DNA of 31,462 nt, from the NCBI GenBank assembly GCA_910585355.1, contig CAJUDN010000006.1, positions 1-31,462 of the forward strand. Reading direction: 5' to 3'. The notes beneath the pieces were generated by a model that did no database searches, had not been told where the DNA came from, and worked only from the letters and a program-made list of their open reading frames with translations. The DNA comes from an uncultured Lachnospiraceae bacterium. Its GTDB lineage: Bacteria > Bacillota_A > Clostridia > Lachnospirales > Lachnospiraceae. Below are positions 16,073-25,800 of this stretch, one piece after another; position 1 is the first letter of the stretch, and every line of letters begins with the position of its first letter. Position numbers and translations under genes: made by a program.

Positions 16073-16101
16073 ATTATACCTTATTTCTCCGGTTTTGAAA
16101 A
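16073..16101 (-). promoter_or_regulatory. Promoter of fba
   Basis: On the minus strand a perfect TATAAT (complement of 16073-16078) lies 17 nt after a weak -35 (TTTTCA, 16096-16101). The -35 falls inside the last codons of thrC. The leader of about 90 nt contains a short GCTCCC/GGGAGC hairpin (16023-16046). Confidence 0.5.
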
Positions 16102-17577
16102 GGTTGATTTCACAGTTTCCTTCATTTCTTCCGGCCTGCACTGGAGGTTATAGAGAATTTGGGCGTTTTGTATCTCCTCAATGGCGGATGGAATCTTCAC
16201 TCCTGACAGCTCCTCCATCTTTTTGATCACCTCGAACTCATCTGAGCTCCCGCACACCCCTGTAACCGCCTCCATGACACTCCTGGAAAACTTATAGGGA
16301 CTTGCCGTGGAGGCGAGGATAGTTTTCTTCCCATCTCCGGTTTCGTCTTTATACTTTTCATATACAGCGGCGGCCACGCCCGTATGGGGATCCACGAGGT
16401 ATCCTGACTCTTCGTATATTTTTTTCATCTCAGCGGCATTTGTTTCCATCCCGGCATACCCGGCCCAGAAGTCTGCCATAAACGCCTTCATTTCAGAAGT
16501 GATTTCATATCTGCCCTTTTTGGAAAGGCCATCCATCAGGGCTTTTGTCTTTTCTGCATCGCGCCCGCAGCTTAAATACAGAAGCCGCTCCAGATTACTG
16601 GAAACAAGAATGTCCATGGACGGGGATGTGGTCAGAATGAATTCACGGTTTCTGTCGTATTCTCCCGTATGGAAAAAATCATACAGTACCTTATTGTCAT
16701 TGGACGCGCAAATCAGTCTTCCGAAAGGAATTCCCATCTGCTTTGCAAAATATGCAGCCAGAATATTTCCAAAGTTTCCTGTGGGAACCGCTACGTTGAC
16801 CGTTTCCCCCTTCCCGATTTCTCCTGCCGCATAAAGTTTCGCGTATGCGTACACATAATACACAATCTGCGGAACCAGACGGCCGATATTGATGGAATTG
16901 GCTGAGGATAACTGGAACCCCATCTCATCCAGCTCTTTTTCAAATTCTCTGTCTCCAAAAATCTTTTTAACCCCGGTCTGGGCGTCGTCAAAGTTTCCAT
17001 GGATTCCCACCACGGAAGTATTGGCGCCCTTTTGAGTCAGCATCTGCAGCTCCTGCACCCGGCTCACGCCGCCTTTCGGATAGAATACCACAATTCTGGT
17101 GCCGGGAACATCCGCAAAGCCGGCCATGGCGGCCTTCCCCGTATCGCCGGATGTCGCCGTCAGAATCACAATTTCATTGTCCACATGATTCTTCTTTGCA
17201 GCTGTAACCATCAAATGCGGAAGAATCGACAGCGCCATATCTTTAAAAGCAATGGTCTTTCCATGGAACAGCTCAAGGAAATACATTGCGCCGGCTTTTT
17301 TTATGGGAGCAATTTCCTTTGTGTCAAATTTATCATCATAGGCACGGGTAATGCAGCCCTTTAACTCCTCCTCTGTAAAATCTGTGAGAAACTGCTTCAT
17401 CACAACATAGGCCGTCTCCTGGTATGTCATCTTTGCCAGTTCTTCTATTGTCACATCAAGAGACGGTATCCGCTCCGGGACAAACAGGCCGCCGTCGGAA
17501 GCCAGTCCTTTCAAAATTGCCCGGGAAGCCGTCACCTTACATTCCCCGCCCCGGGTACTGCCATATAACAATTCCAT
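16081..17577 (-). CDS. thrC: Threonine synthase
   Basis: This 498-residue PLP enzyme converts O-phospho-homoserine to threonine. It starts with the family-typical YGSTRGG and SDGGLFVPE. The PLP lysine lies in HGKTIAFKDMALSI (Lys112). The block ILTATSGDTGKAAMAGF and the phosphate-binding VPTGNFGNILAAYFAK follow, and the C-terminal part has the long insert of the roughly 500-residue threonine synthase type. ATG 17577 has a purine-rich upstream stretch (AAAGAGAGAAAGG). No hom or thrB is adjacent, so the pathway genes are dispersed. Confidence 0.95.
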   Translation of the reverse strand: MELLYGSTRGGECKVTASRAILKGLASDGGLFVPERIPSLDVTIEELAKMTYQETAYVVMKQFLTDFTEEELKGCITRAYDDKFDTKEIAPIKKAGAMYFLELFHGKTIAFKDMALSILPHLMVTAAKKNHVDNEIVILTATSGDTGKAAMAGFADVPGTRIVVFYPKGGVSRVQELQMLTQKGANTSVVGIHGNFDDAQTGVKKIFGDREFEKELDEMGFQLSSANSINIGRLVPQIVYYVYAYAKLYAAGEIGKGETVNVAVPTGNFGNILAAYFAKQMGIPFGRLICASNDNKVLYDFFHTGEYDRNREFILTTSPSMDILVSSNLERLLYLSCGRDAEKTKALMDGLSKKGRYEITSEMKAFMADFWAGYAGMETNAAEMKKIYEESGYLVDPHTGVAAAVYEKYKDETGDGKKTILASTASPYKFSRSVMEAVTGVCGSSDEFEVIKKMEELSGVKIPSAIEEIQNAQILYNLQCRPEEMKETVKSTFSKPEK

Positions 17578-17627
17578 TCCGTTTCCTTTCTCTCTTTACC
17601 CTTGCATCGCAGTAAAACTTTGCCAAA

Positions 17628-17656
17628 ATTGTAGCACACTTTTTAACTGCACGCAA
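17628..17656 (-). promoter_or_regulatory. Sigma-A promoter of thrC
   Basis: On the minus strand TTGCGT (complement of 17651-17656) and TACAAT (complement of 17628-17633) are exactly 17 nt apart, about 50 nt before the thrC start. No T-box or terminator fold is visible in the short leader. Confidence 0.65.
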
Positions 17657-17716
17657 GAAATTTATGATATCCTATGAAAGTCCCGGACAGCAGCCGCGAA
17701 TGAGTCATGCCTGCAT

Positions 17717-17932
17717 ATGCGAATTCACGGGTATCGGGCATGCAGACCCGCTCCTTTTGGCCCTGTTTGGGTGAACATCGACTCCCAGGCTCCCAACCGT
17801 GCCGCCCATCCGGAGTTTGCCGACGCGCTTTTGCGGGCCGCAAAAAACGGAGTGCATATCTGGGCATACGACTGTGTGGTAACTGAAAACACAATGAAAG
17901 TAGACCGGCTCATTCCCGTCGTCCTCTCATAG
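17717..17932 (+). pseudogene. sfsA: C-terminal remnant of SfsA
   Basis: The last 50 or so codons encode APNRAAHPEFADALLRAA, GVHIWAYDCVVTENTM and a final IPVVL. This is the C-terminal segment of the SfsA family (about 230 residues when complete; linked to sugar fermentation and later described as a DNA/RNA-binding nuclease-like fold). The upstream two thirds are absent: an in-frame stop lies at 17675-17677 and the DNA before it is the thrC promoter region. It has no ribosome site. It is most likely a dead 3' remnant left by a deletion next to thrC. Confidence 0.6.
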
Positions 17933-18088
17933 CCTGACCCACTCCTGGTATGGACTGATATGGACCGCTCTGTCCCGGCTCTCCAGCCTGCCATGCACGG
18001 ACTTCATCCCGTGCCCTGTCTGGTCCATGCACCATCTTTCGTCTCTGCTCATATCTCATTCATAAGCAACCTGCGAGCGAGTGATTTC
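17933..18088. other. Interval between sfsA remnant and feoA
   Basis: This 156-bp stretch holds several short direct repeats around CCATGCAC, but no convincing promoter, Fur/PerR palindrome, RNA gene or terminator. How feoAB is transcribed is therefore not evident. A TATAAT at 18110-18115 lies inside the feoA reading frame. Confidence 0.35.
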
Positions 18089-18337
18089 ATGGTACTTCCA
18101 TTATGTGATATAATTCCCGGCGAAACCGCCAAAATCATCTGCCTGGCCAATGAAGGACTCATGGCCGGGCGGCTCATGGACCTGGGCTTCGAGCCAGGCG
18201 CCGTGATCTCCTGCGTTTTACAGAAAAAGAAAAAGAATATTGCCGCCTACCTGGTAAGAAACGCCGTCATAGCCTTAAGAAGGGAAGACAGCCGTCTGAT
18301 TATGGTCCAGGAGCTTCGCGGCGGGGTACAGTCATGA
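18089..18337 (+). CDS. feoA: FeoA, ferrous iron transport accessory protein
   Basis: This small 82-residue SH3-like cytosolic protein of the FeoA family is thought to modulate the FeoB GTPase channel. Family marks are PLCDIIPGETAKI, then GLMAGRLMDLGFEPGAVI (usual G..R.RL.dmGf.pG..v), and ALRREDSRLIMV near the end (usual al...eA..I.V). ATG 18089 fits the family N terminus, although its ribosome site (GAGCGAG) is weak. Its stop overlaps the feoB start by ATGA, so the two are translationally coupled. Confidence 0.85.
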   Translation: MVLPLCDIIPGETAKIICLANEGLMAGRLMDLGFEPGAVISCVLQKKKKNIAAYLVRNAVIALRREDSRLIMVQELRGGVQS

Positions 18338-20232
18338 AGCGGCGTATCGCCCTGACCGGCAACCCAAACGTAGGAAAAAGTACGATTTTTAACGCTCTGA
18401 CTGGCCTGCACCAGCACACGGGAAACTGGGCCGGAGTCACAGTTTCCTGTACTACCGGCTACTTTTCCATTGAGGACCGAGGATTCTCCATTGTGGATCT
18501 TCCCGGAATTTATTCCTTTGACGTCCGCTCTGCGGAGGAAGCCCTCACCAGAGATTTTATCCGGAACGAAGCTTACGAATATTTGCTTTTGGTCTGCGAT
18601 GCCACCTGCCTGGAACGGGGCCTTCATCTTTTACGGCAGGCCACCGGACTTATCGAGGACCGTCCGGAGCCCGAAATACCCCAGATCATTCTCTGTGTGA
18701 ATCTCTGTGATGAAGCGGCAAAAAAAGGGATCTTGTTAAATTTCCCCGTGCTGGAAAAGGAACTTGAAATCCCGGTGGTCCCCTGCTGTGCCAGAAAAAA
18801 AAGCGGCCTGGATCAGTTAAAAAAGGCCCTGGCAGGGCCGTCTCCCTCTTCGGGCTATTGTTCCTGCGGGGCCTGCCCCTTTTTTTCCTCCTGCTCCTTG
18901 GAGCCGGAATACCGAAAATACCCGGAGGACTTTTCTCCCTGTGATCTTGCATCCGCGGCCGTTACTTACAGCAAAAAAAATTACAGAACAAGAGAAGAAT
19001 GGCTGGACCGTATCTTTACCGGCCCCGTAAGCGGGAGCCTTCTCATGTGTTTGCTTTTGGTGGGAATCTTCTGGCTCACCATCACAGGAGCCAACTACCC
19101 CTCCTCCCTTTTGTGGAATTTGTTTTTCCATCTGGAGGAAAAGCTGGTAATGCTCTGCCAGGCCATGGGACTTCCCCAATGGTTTACAGGGGTCTCCGTC
19201 TATGGCGTTTACCGGGTTGTAGCCTGGATTGTCTCTGTGATGCTGCCGCCCATGGCTATCTTCTTTCCGCTGTTCACTCTGTTGGAAGACCTGGGCTGTC
19301 TGCCAAGAATCGCCTATAACATGGACGGCGCCTTTCATAAATGTAAGGCCTGCGGAAAACAGTGTCTCACCATGGCCATGGGACTTGGATGCAATGCCGC
19401 GGGAGTTGTGGGCTGCCGCATTATTGACTCCCCAAGGGAAAGGCTCATCGCCATCCTGACCAACAGCCTGGTTCCATGCAATGGCCGCTTTCCCCTGCTT
19501 CTCACCATGATCTCTCTGTTTTTCATGGGGAATACAGGCATGGCCGCAGCTGTGCAGATTCCTGCCTCCCTGTTTACGGCGTTCATCCTCACCGGATTCA
19601 TTCTCTCCGGTATATTTGCCACCCTTGGAGCTTCCTGGTTCCTGTCCCGAACGTTGTTAAAGGGAATTCCTTCCTCCTTCACCCTGGAACTTCCGCCCTA
19701 CCGCCCTCCTCAGGTGGGCAAGGTCATTGTCCGTTCTATCTTTGACCGTACGCTCTTTGTTCTGGGCCGCGCCGTGGCGGTGGCTGCCCCGGCGGGACTG
19801 CTAATCTGGCTGCTCGCCAATATCACCATTGGAAATACCAGTCTGCTGCTTCATATTTCCGGCTTTCTGGACCCCTTGGGACGGCTCATGGGCCTTGACG
19901 GAATCATTCTCATGGCCTTTTTGCTTGGCTTCCCCGCCAACGAGATCGTACTCCCCATTATTCTGATGGCCTACCTGCAGACAGGGTATTTAGTGGAAAT
20001 GGACGACACAAAAGCTCTTTTTTCCCTCCTAACCGCCCACGGGTGGACCATAAAAACAGCCGTCTGCATGGCAATTTTTTCTTTGTTTCACTGGCCCTGT
20101 TCCACTACCTGCCTGACCATAAAAAAAGAAACAGGAAGTGTGAAATGGACCATTATCGCTTTCCTGCTTCCAACTGTCATTGGAACTGCGCTTTGTATTC
20201 TTACCTCCTCTGTATTGTCAGCATTTCTGTAA
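18334..20232 (+). CDS. feoB: FeoB, ferrous iron transporter (clostridial type with Cys-rich linker)
   Basis: This 632-residue inner-membrane GTPase/permease imports Fe(II). The G domain has G1 GNPNVGKST (residues 9-17), G3 DLPG (55-58), G4 NLCD (123-126, where most FeoB have NMxD) and G5 near CCAR. A linker at 175-187 carries CSCGACPFFSSC, four cysteines in 12 residues. The membrane part has the two Gate-type repeats with hydrophobic helices; KCKACGKQCLTM and GLGCNAAGVVGCRI supply more cysteines in the pore-lining region. It is shorter than E. coli FeoB (about 770). It overlaps feoA by 4 nt. A long inverted repeat follows the stop. Confidence 0.92.
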   Translation: MKRRIALTGNPNVGKSTIFNALTGLHQHTGNWAGVTVSCTTGYFSIEDRGFSIVDLPGIYSFDVRSAEEALTRDFIRNEAYEYLLLVCDATCLERGLHLLRQATGLIEDRPEPEIPQIILCVNLCDEAAKKGILLNFPVLEKELEIPVVPCCARKKSGLDQLKKALAGPSPSSGYCSCGACPFFSSCSLEPEYRKYPEDFSPCDLASAAVTYSKKNYRTREEWLDRIFTGPVSGSLLMCLLLVGIFWLTITGANYPSSLLWNLFFHLEEKLVMLCQAMGLPQWFTGVSVYGVYRVVAWIVSVMLPPMAIFFPLFTLLEDLGCLPRIAYNMDGAFHKCKACGKQCLTMAMGLGCNAAGVVGCRIIDSPRERLIAILTNSLVPCNGRFPLLLTMISLFFMGNTGMAAAVQIPASLFTAFILTGFILSGIFATLGASWFLSRTLLKGIPSSFTLELPPYRPPQVGKVIVRSIFDRTLFVLGRAVAVAAPAGLLIWLLANITIGNTSLLLHISGFLDPLGRLMGLDGIILMAFLLGFPANEIVLPIILMAYLQTGYLVEMDDTKALFSLLTAHGWTIKTAVCMAIFSLFHWPCSTTCLTIKKETGSVKWTIIAFLLPTVIGTALCILTSSVLSAFL

Positions 20233-20252
20233 CCAGAAATCCAGGCATTTTT

Positions 20253-20369
20253 GCAACCCGATGCGGCTAATATTAGAATGCGTCCGTATTATGTCCTGAG
20301 AAATTCCACCAGATATAACGCGGGCAAAACACCAGTTCAGGAATTATCTGGGCCGCCGCATCGGATTGC
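20253..20369. repeat. 117-bp inverted-repeat element after feoB
   Basis: Arms GCAACCCGATGCGGC (20253-20267) and GCCGCATCGGATTGC (20355-20369) match at 14 of 15 positions and enclose about 87 nt with further internal complementarity (CCAGAT/ATCTGG). It lies between converging genes and may serve as a bidirectional terminator, though no strong T-run follows either arm. Confidence 0.6.
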
Positions 20370-20381
20370 CGCCGCCTGGTC

Positions 20382-21485
20382 CTATACCTCTTTTAGCAAC
20401 GTTTCCCGTACTTTTCGGGCAAATTCTTCTATCCGCCCGGAAATCCCCGGCGCATTCATGGCGGAGCCCGGGCTGTTTCCGGTCTCCATCATGCAGAAGC
20501 TCCCCGGAAGATAAAAAGTTTTGTTCATGTTGAGCGCCGTCACCAGCTGTCCGGCAATCAGATCGCTCCCGGAATAGCCTGACACAATGATAGCAAACAA
20601 TGCCTTGTCATAAAACCTTGTCGTGCGAAAAAGCGCAGTGAGGCGGTTAATAAAAGCCGTCATATTGGCAGAAAGGGCGTCGTTGTAATTGGGACATAAA
20701 AGCAGGATTCCATCCGCCCACCTGACAGCCGGATACACATCATCTACCATGGCCCCGCCGTAAAAGCACTGCCCTCTCTCTCCAAAGTGCAGGCACATCT
20801 GGAAAGGACACCCGGAGCAGTCCTCCAGAGTGCCGTTTCTTAAGTTAATTTCCCTCACTTCAATCCCGTCCAGTCTGCCCCTGACCTCATTCCAGATAGC
20901 CATGGTATTGGATGTCTTATGGTTGGAGGCATGCAGGACCAGAAGATGCGGATGCTCCTTTTTCTCCCATGCAAACGAAGCCACCTGCTCCGCCAGAGTC
21001 CTGGCGCTGTTTTTATAGGCCCCCATACGATCCGTTTTCATGTTCGCCGCCTGGACAATAAAATTATCAAGGGACGCTGTGCCTTCCACCAGCGGCCGTC
21101 CCACAAACGCACAGCCTGCCTGATTGGCCGCCACCGTAAGCTCCCTGGCCGCTGCCTTCGTATAAAGCTCACTGTCCGCATCGATGATGAGTCCCGCCAC
21201 GGCCCCCTCCAGCACCCCGTCTCCCGCACGGAGCCATGCCAGCACCTCATAATACTCCCTGTTCACTCCATCTTTTCCAAGCGGAATCGCAAATAAAAGT
21301 CTTTGTCCCACAAACCTTCGGGAGCTCTTTTCCTGGTTTTCTCCCTCCCAGAGCGCTGACATATCTTCGAAAAACTCCGCCTGCGTATTCTCCAGAGCAT
21401 AGGAGAGAATCTGGTCCAGACGTTCTCTCTCTTTTCCTTTTTGCCTCTTTTGAGGATAAATCACCACCAGCTTTTCTTTCTCCAA
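20382..21485 (-). CDS. Two-domain NADPH-dependent FMN reductase-like protein
   Basis: This 367-residue protein has two parts. The C-terminal half (about 185-367) matches the NADPH-dependent FMN reductase / flavodoxin-like family: HLLVLHASNHKTSNT (the FMN-phosphate loop is usually GSpR..GnT), a cysteine cluster CSGCPFQMC then C in GERGQCFY, DDVYPAVRWADGILLLCPNY, and MTAFINRLTALF. The N-terminal half (about 1-180) looks like a second, diverged alpha/beta domain of the same kind (GCAFVGRPLVEGTASLDNF) without the Cys cluster. It is probably a flavoprotein oxidoreductase, possibly iron-sulfur binding; substrate unknown. TTG 21485 is chosen, with GGAGGAG 5 nt upstream; the upstream ATG (21548) has no comparable site. 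It is the last gene of a three-gene unit. Confidence 0.7.
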   Translation of the reverse strand: MEKEKLVVIYPQKRQKGKERERLDQILSYALENTQAEFFEDMSALWEGENQEKSSRRFVGQRLLFAIPLGKDGVNREYYEVLAWLRAGDGVLEGAVAGLIIDADSELYTKAAARELTVAANQAGCAFVGRPLVEGTASLDNFIVQAANMKTDRMGAYKNSARTLAEQVASFAWEKKEHPHLLVLHASNHKTSNTMAIWNEVRGRLDGIEVREINLRNGTLEDCSGCPFQMCLHFGERGQCFYGGAMVDDVYPAVRWADGILLLCPNYNDALSANMTAFINRLTALFRTTRFYDKALFAIIVSGYSGSDLIAGQLVTALNMNKTFYLPGSFCMMETGNSPGSAMNAPGISGRIEEFARKVRETLLKEV

Positions 21486-21589
21486 CGATTCTCCTCCCTT
21501 CCTATTTAGAAATCTTCCCGGAAAACTGCTGAGGGAACCGTCTCGCATCTGCCGGCCCCCTCATAAGCGTTCACAATTATATAACTATC

Positions 21590-22843
21590 TTATATAATTT
21601 TTTTCAGATTTTCTTCCGCAAACACAATGCGCTCATAAAGGGCATCCGGCAGCGGCAGCACTTCCGTCTCCAGCCCATGGTCTGTATAACGATTTTTCAC
21701 TCCCATATAAATACCGCCAAAGAACACGGAGCCGCAGTGCCATTTTCCTCTTAAGGCCAAAAGAATGGACAGGGCGCCGGAAGAAAAGGCCGGAGCCACA
21801 AAGGGCTTATAGCCAATGGCGCGCATATGCAGATTGGCCGTCACCGTAAGTTCTGTAAGTTCTTTTGAAAGGGCATCGTTGTAATTCTCAATGGAATCCG
21901 CAATCACCAGATCCTGCCCGTGAGGTCCAAAGGAGCGCCCTTCTGTCAGGAACTGTTTAAACCGTTCATCCCTCTTGGCATAGTAAGCCGCCCTGGCGTT
22001 CATAACTCCCAGACCGAAACCCTGAATCTGCTCCGGGAGAAGCCCCATGTAATCAAGTTCTCCGGATTCGTTTTTATTGCTTTCCAGAAATGCGGTCTTC
22101 GCTAACGGGTCCACCGGATCCGAAACCGCGCAGAACAATCCTTTAAACCGCTTTTCCCTGGCCATCCTCGCATAATGCCCGATGATTTTGGAATTGTTTT
22201 CAAACTGGTACATCCGCACGTCCTTGACGCCGGAACCCACCGGGGGAATTCCTTTGGAAGCTACAAATACAAACACATCACAGTCAAACAGTTTTTCCTG
22301 AGGCACCACCTCGACTTCCGGCAGGGCATCATAATCCCAGGGATAGGCGATCTGGTTCTCTTCAAATTCCCATCTGGCCGTCACCTGGTCGGAAATATCG
22401 CAGATTCCTATTTTGGAAATCACATCACCGCCCAGAAGATGAAGACCTGTTAAGAGCATGCTTCCCACATCTCCGATGGCCAGCACATGAACGCGCTTCT
22501 TCCCTTCCTCCGGCTTCCAGGAAAGAATTTCTTCAAAACGGGGATGAGAAACATTAATGGCGCGGACCTTTCCTTTCGCAATGAGCTCTTTTATCTGGCC
22601 GGGCAGTTCATCTTCACAGAACTTTCCGTCCAGCTTATTTTCATTTAACCACCTAACGCTCTCTTCCTTTTCAGAAAGCAGAGCCGGCCTGTTTACAAGG
22701 AAAGAAGCACGGCAGCTTCCCGGCTCCCTGTCAAAGAGCCATGTGAGACTTTCTGCACTTTCCGGCTCCCCAATCTTTTCATAGGGCAGGTCTGCCCTGT
22801 CAGAAAAGCAGATCTGTCCGTTTATTTTATAATATGTAATCAT
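21590..22843 (-). CDS. Lactate/malate dehydrogenase-like protein
   Basis: This 417-residue protein has an N-terminal extension of about 115 residues not typical of lactate or malate dehydrogenases. A Rossmann segment follows (RVHVLAIGDVGSMLLTGLHLL, about 117-137) with ICDIS at the end of the second strand, where an acidic residue binds the NAD ribose. CAVSDPVDPLAKTAF resembles the family's ..TNPvD...... segment, VMNARAAYYA the substrate Asp/Arg loop, and GPHGQDLV the catalytic-His motif (usually GEHGd). It is therefore likely NAD-dependent, but the divergence leaves the substrate open. ATG 22843 has AAGGAG 7 nt upstream; ATG 22849 is too close. It begins about 25 nt after the stop of the giant gene and is probably cotranscribed with it. 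Confidence 0.6.
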   Translation of the reverse strand: MITYYKINGQICFSDRADLPYEKIGEPESAESLTWLFDREPGSCRASFLVNRPALLSEKEESVRWLNENKLDGKFCEDELPGQIKELIAKGKVRAINVSHPRFEEILSWKPEEGKKRVHVLAIGDVGSMLLTGLHLLGGDVISKIGICDISDQVTARWEFEENQIAYPWDYDALPEVEVVPQEKLFDCDVFVFVASKGIPPVGSGVKDVRMYQFENNSKIIGHYARMAREKRFKGLFCAVSDPVDPLAKTAFLESNKNESGELDYMGLLPEQIQGFGLGVMNARAAYYAKRDERFKQFLTEGRSFGPHGQDLVIADSIENYNDALSKELTELTVTANLHMRAIGYKPFVAPAFSSGALSILLALRGKWHCGSVFFGGIYMGVKNRYTDHGLETEVLPLPDALYERIVFAEENLKKII

Positions 22844-22868
22844 TTCCATTCTCCTTAAATGTGACGCC

Positions 22869-25800
22869 TCAGCCTTGCATCATGAATTCTTTCATCCGAC
22901 CCAGCATTTCCAGATCATTTTCCAGATATACGGATGCGGCCAGATTTTCATCATATTCCATACAGCTTCCCTTATCCGGGCACAGAGGCAGAATTACAGC
23001 CTCAGATAGTCTGGAGAGGGTCAAATTCTTTGCAAAACGCTTCCTGTACTCAGACTCCAGTACCTGAAGAAGGTCTCTGGCATTTTCAATGCAGCAGGCG
23101 GAAAACTCAAACAGCGCCTCTCTGCTGCATCCGGTAAGTCTGGGAGTTGCATAGGGAAGAATCATGTTCACGGATGACTGAAGTCCGGCCACCTTCATAT
23201 CTTCCCTCCGCACCGTATCGCCTCCGATGAACGGATACAGGGTGGATTCCACAAACCACTGACGCAGATTCGGCATGGAGTAGATACTCTCCACAGGGAG
23301 CTGGAATGTCTGCATCAGATCACGACCATAACCGGAGATTACGCCCACAACCACTTTTTTCACCGTAATTCCTGCCTCCCTGAGGCTGGGAGCCAGAGCC
23401 TGGAGACGGTCCGCCTTATGAACCAGGTCATCCACCAGAATCACCGGGCGGTCAAAGGATTTGATGGTTTTGATCTGGCTTTCAAGCGGCGAATAGTATG
23501 GGAAAGGCTCAATGGAATAGTCCTGCAAATCCGGCTCGTAAACCTTATCGGTGTGAAGCGTCTTCGTCACGGTATTGGGAACTACCTTGCCCCTTAAAAT
23601 CTTACCGAAGGGAACGCACATATTTTCCCCCAGCGTTCTGGGAACCATATGTTCCCTTGGCACATCATTCAAGGCCGTAATCCGGTCTACCAGCCGATGG
23701 TGCATAATGCCGGAGGATAAGGACAGCACAAGATTGCCCGGATACAGCTTTGTCATAGTAAGCTGTAACTTTTTATGATTTCGTTCAATGGCTTTCAAAA
23801 CTGCGGCACTGCTGGCAAAGGGTTCCTTGATTGTCGTCTCCAGATTATGCAAAAGCAGCAGCGGCTCGTGCATATCCGCCATATAGACGATACGTTTCTC
23901 ACTGTCTTCTCTACCCATCGGCCTCACAAAACCCTGACGTTCCAGAGCGAAAATAACTTCCTTGGAAGTAAGCCCCCGTTCCGCCACAAACATGGCAAAA
24001 CTTAAGTTTCTTGCCAGCGCCTGGGTGACCACCTCCACCAAAAGAAGCTGAGCCGAGTCTCTTATGGCCTCGCCGTCGCGGATTTCACTTTCCCGCATAA
24101 AGATGCCCGTGATCATAAGCACTTCACGGCTGGTCCTTCTTCTTACGGCGTTGGCCAGTTCCATATCGCGCAGCACGCTGAAAAGCTCTTCCGACTTTAG
24201 CTCCCGATAACTTACAAATCCTACGGCGCGGGCGCCCTCCATGGTGTTTCTCAAAAGAATCAGCTGATCCTTTTCCCGGCCGATCCTTGTCAGGATTGCC
24301 TCCGCGTCAGGGTGGGCATAAAGAACCGTGTTTTCGATTTCCGTCAGAACCTGATCGTCTGTGCAGGGAACGTTCTCAAAGGAAATGGCTTTCGCCCTTA
24401 AAATCGGTTTAAATTCCGGCTCCCTTAAATACAGCCCCTTGTGGTAAATGTATTCCTGAACCACCGGATCAATGAGGCTTGAAATATCCCGGTGATTATC
24501 AATGTTTTCACGGATCTTTGTGGAACTGATGTCCTCCAGATCAGGCGGCAGCTCCAGCTCCTCCACCTTTCCGGTGATTCGGTGATATAAATCCTCCGGA
24601 TGCTCCTCGCCGGCTCTTCGAAATACAATATGGTTAAAGCTGTGAATAGAATTTTCGCAGGGCTCTTTTTTGTAAGAGCTGGCATTGTGGATGACGTCGG
24701 AACCCACTACAATGTAAACCTCTTCCTCTGAAAAAATGTCCTTCAGCCGTTTTAAATCTACCGGGTTGGCAATGTTAATGGGCGTATCCTCCGGAAACAA
24801 ATGTACATAGAACTCATCCGCCACCGACATATTGACAATCTGGCGCCGTACCAGATGAGGCTGTGTTTTCTTTGACCATGAAAATTCATCAATGGCCAGA
24901 AAAACTGTGAAGCCCAGCTCCCTGATTTTTCTGGCGATCTCCTTATGAGACAGGGTAAACGGATCAAAGGTCCCCGGGAAGAAAGCCACCTTATACCGCC
25001 CTTTTAAGCCTACGCTGCCGCTGAAAATCTGATATCTGGACATGAACCGGCTCACATGGGACAGAGTTGCCGCACGGTAATAAAGGCTTAACTCCCCGCC
25101 TTTATTTTCGTTTAAAAGGAAGAGAAGCTTCTTGGAGCAAAGGGAAAACAAGTCATTTTTATCACGCTCTGACATCTCCTCAGAACCGAATACGTGCTGA
25201 CCGATCACCAGCATGGCCTCCTGGCGCACCTGCTCCCTGTAATTGGCAAGGCAGCTTAAAATCAGGCCCAGAAGCTGTATTTTCCGGTCATGGGCGACCT
25301 CCGCCGGTTCCTCAAAGCGGCCCGGATATCTGGCGTAACATTCAAGAAGAACTCCCAGTGTATCAAGGGCAACAGAGACAATCCGTTCGTTGGCGCTGGC
25401 CAGCAGAACGTGAAGTCTCTCAATTAAATCATCCAGCTGTTCCGGAGGAAGCCAGAGGGCAAATTCACCGAGATACTCCGGAATATACTTTGAAAACTCG
25501 TACTCTCCCACTTCGAGGCCCTTTAAAAGCTCCACAGCAATTTCGTTTCGCTGGTCTGTGGTCAGAAGATGGGCCAGACGCAGCAGGGCACGTCCCGCGT
25601 CATGGCGCACGCCCACCTGTTCACTGACTTTAATCAGGTTGGAAAAATGGGCGCAGATATGAAGGAGATGCTCCCTTTTTCCGTGATCCACCTGGTCCGC
25701 CAAAAGCTTTATATTTACAGCTTTAATGATCCATGGAGTAGCCGATTTTAAATTCTCAAGGAAAATATCGCTTACCACATCATTTCCGTAAAGGATCTCC

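Noticed and set aside
17933..18088. Fur box before feoAB
   Set aside because: No A/T-rich dyad like those at 28047 or 28531 is present.
18110..18115. TATAAT near the feoA start as its promoter
   Set aside because: It lies inside the conserved N-terminal coding part of feoA and has no good -35 at the right distance.
25067..25627. 186-codon plus-strand frame inside the giant gene
   Set aside because: It lies antisense to a clearly coding region, has no family similarity and no upstream signals.
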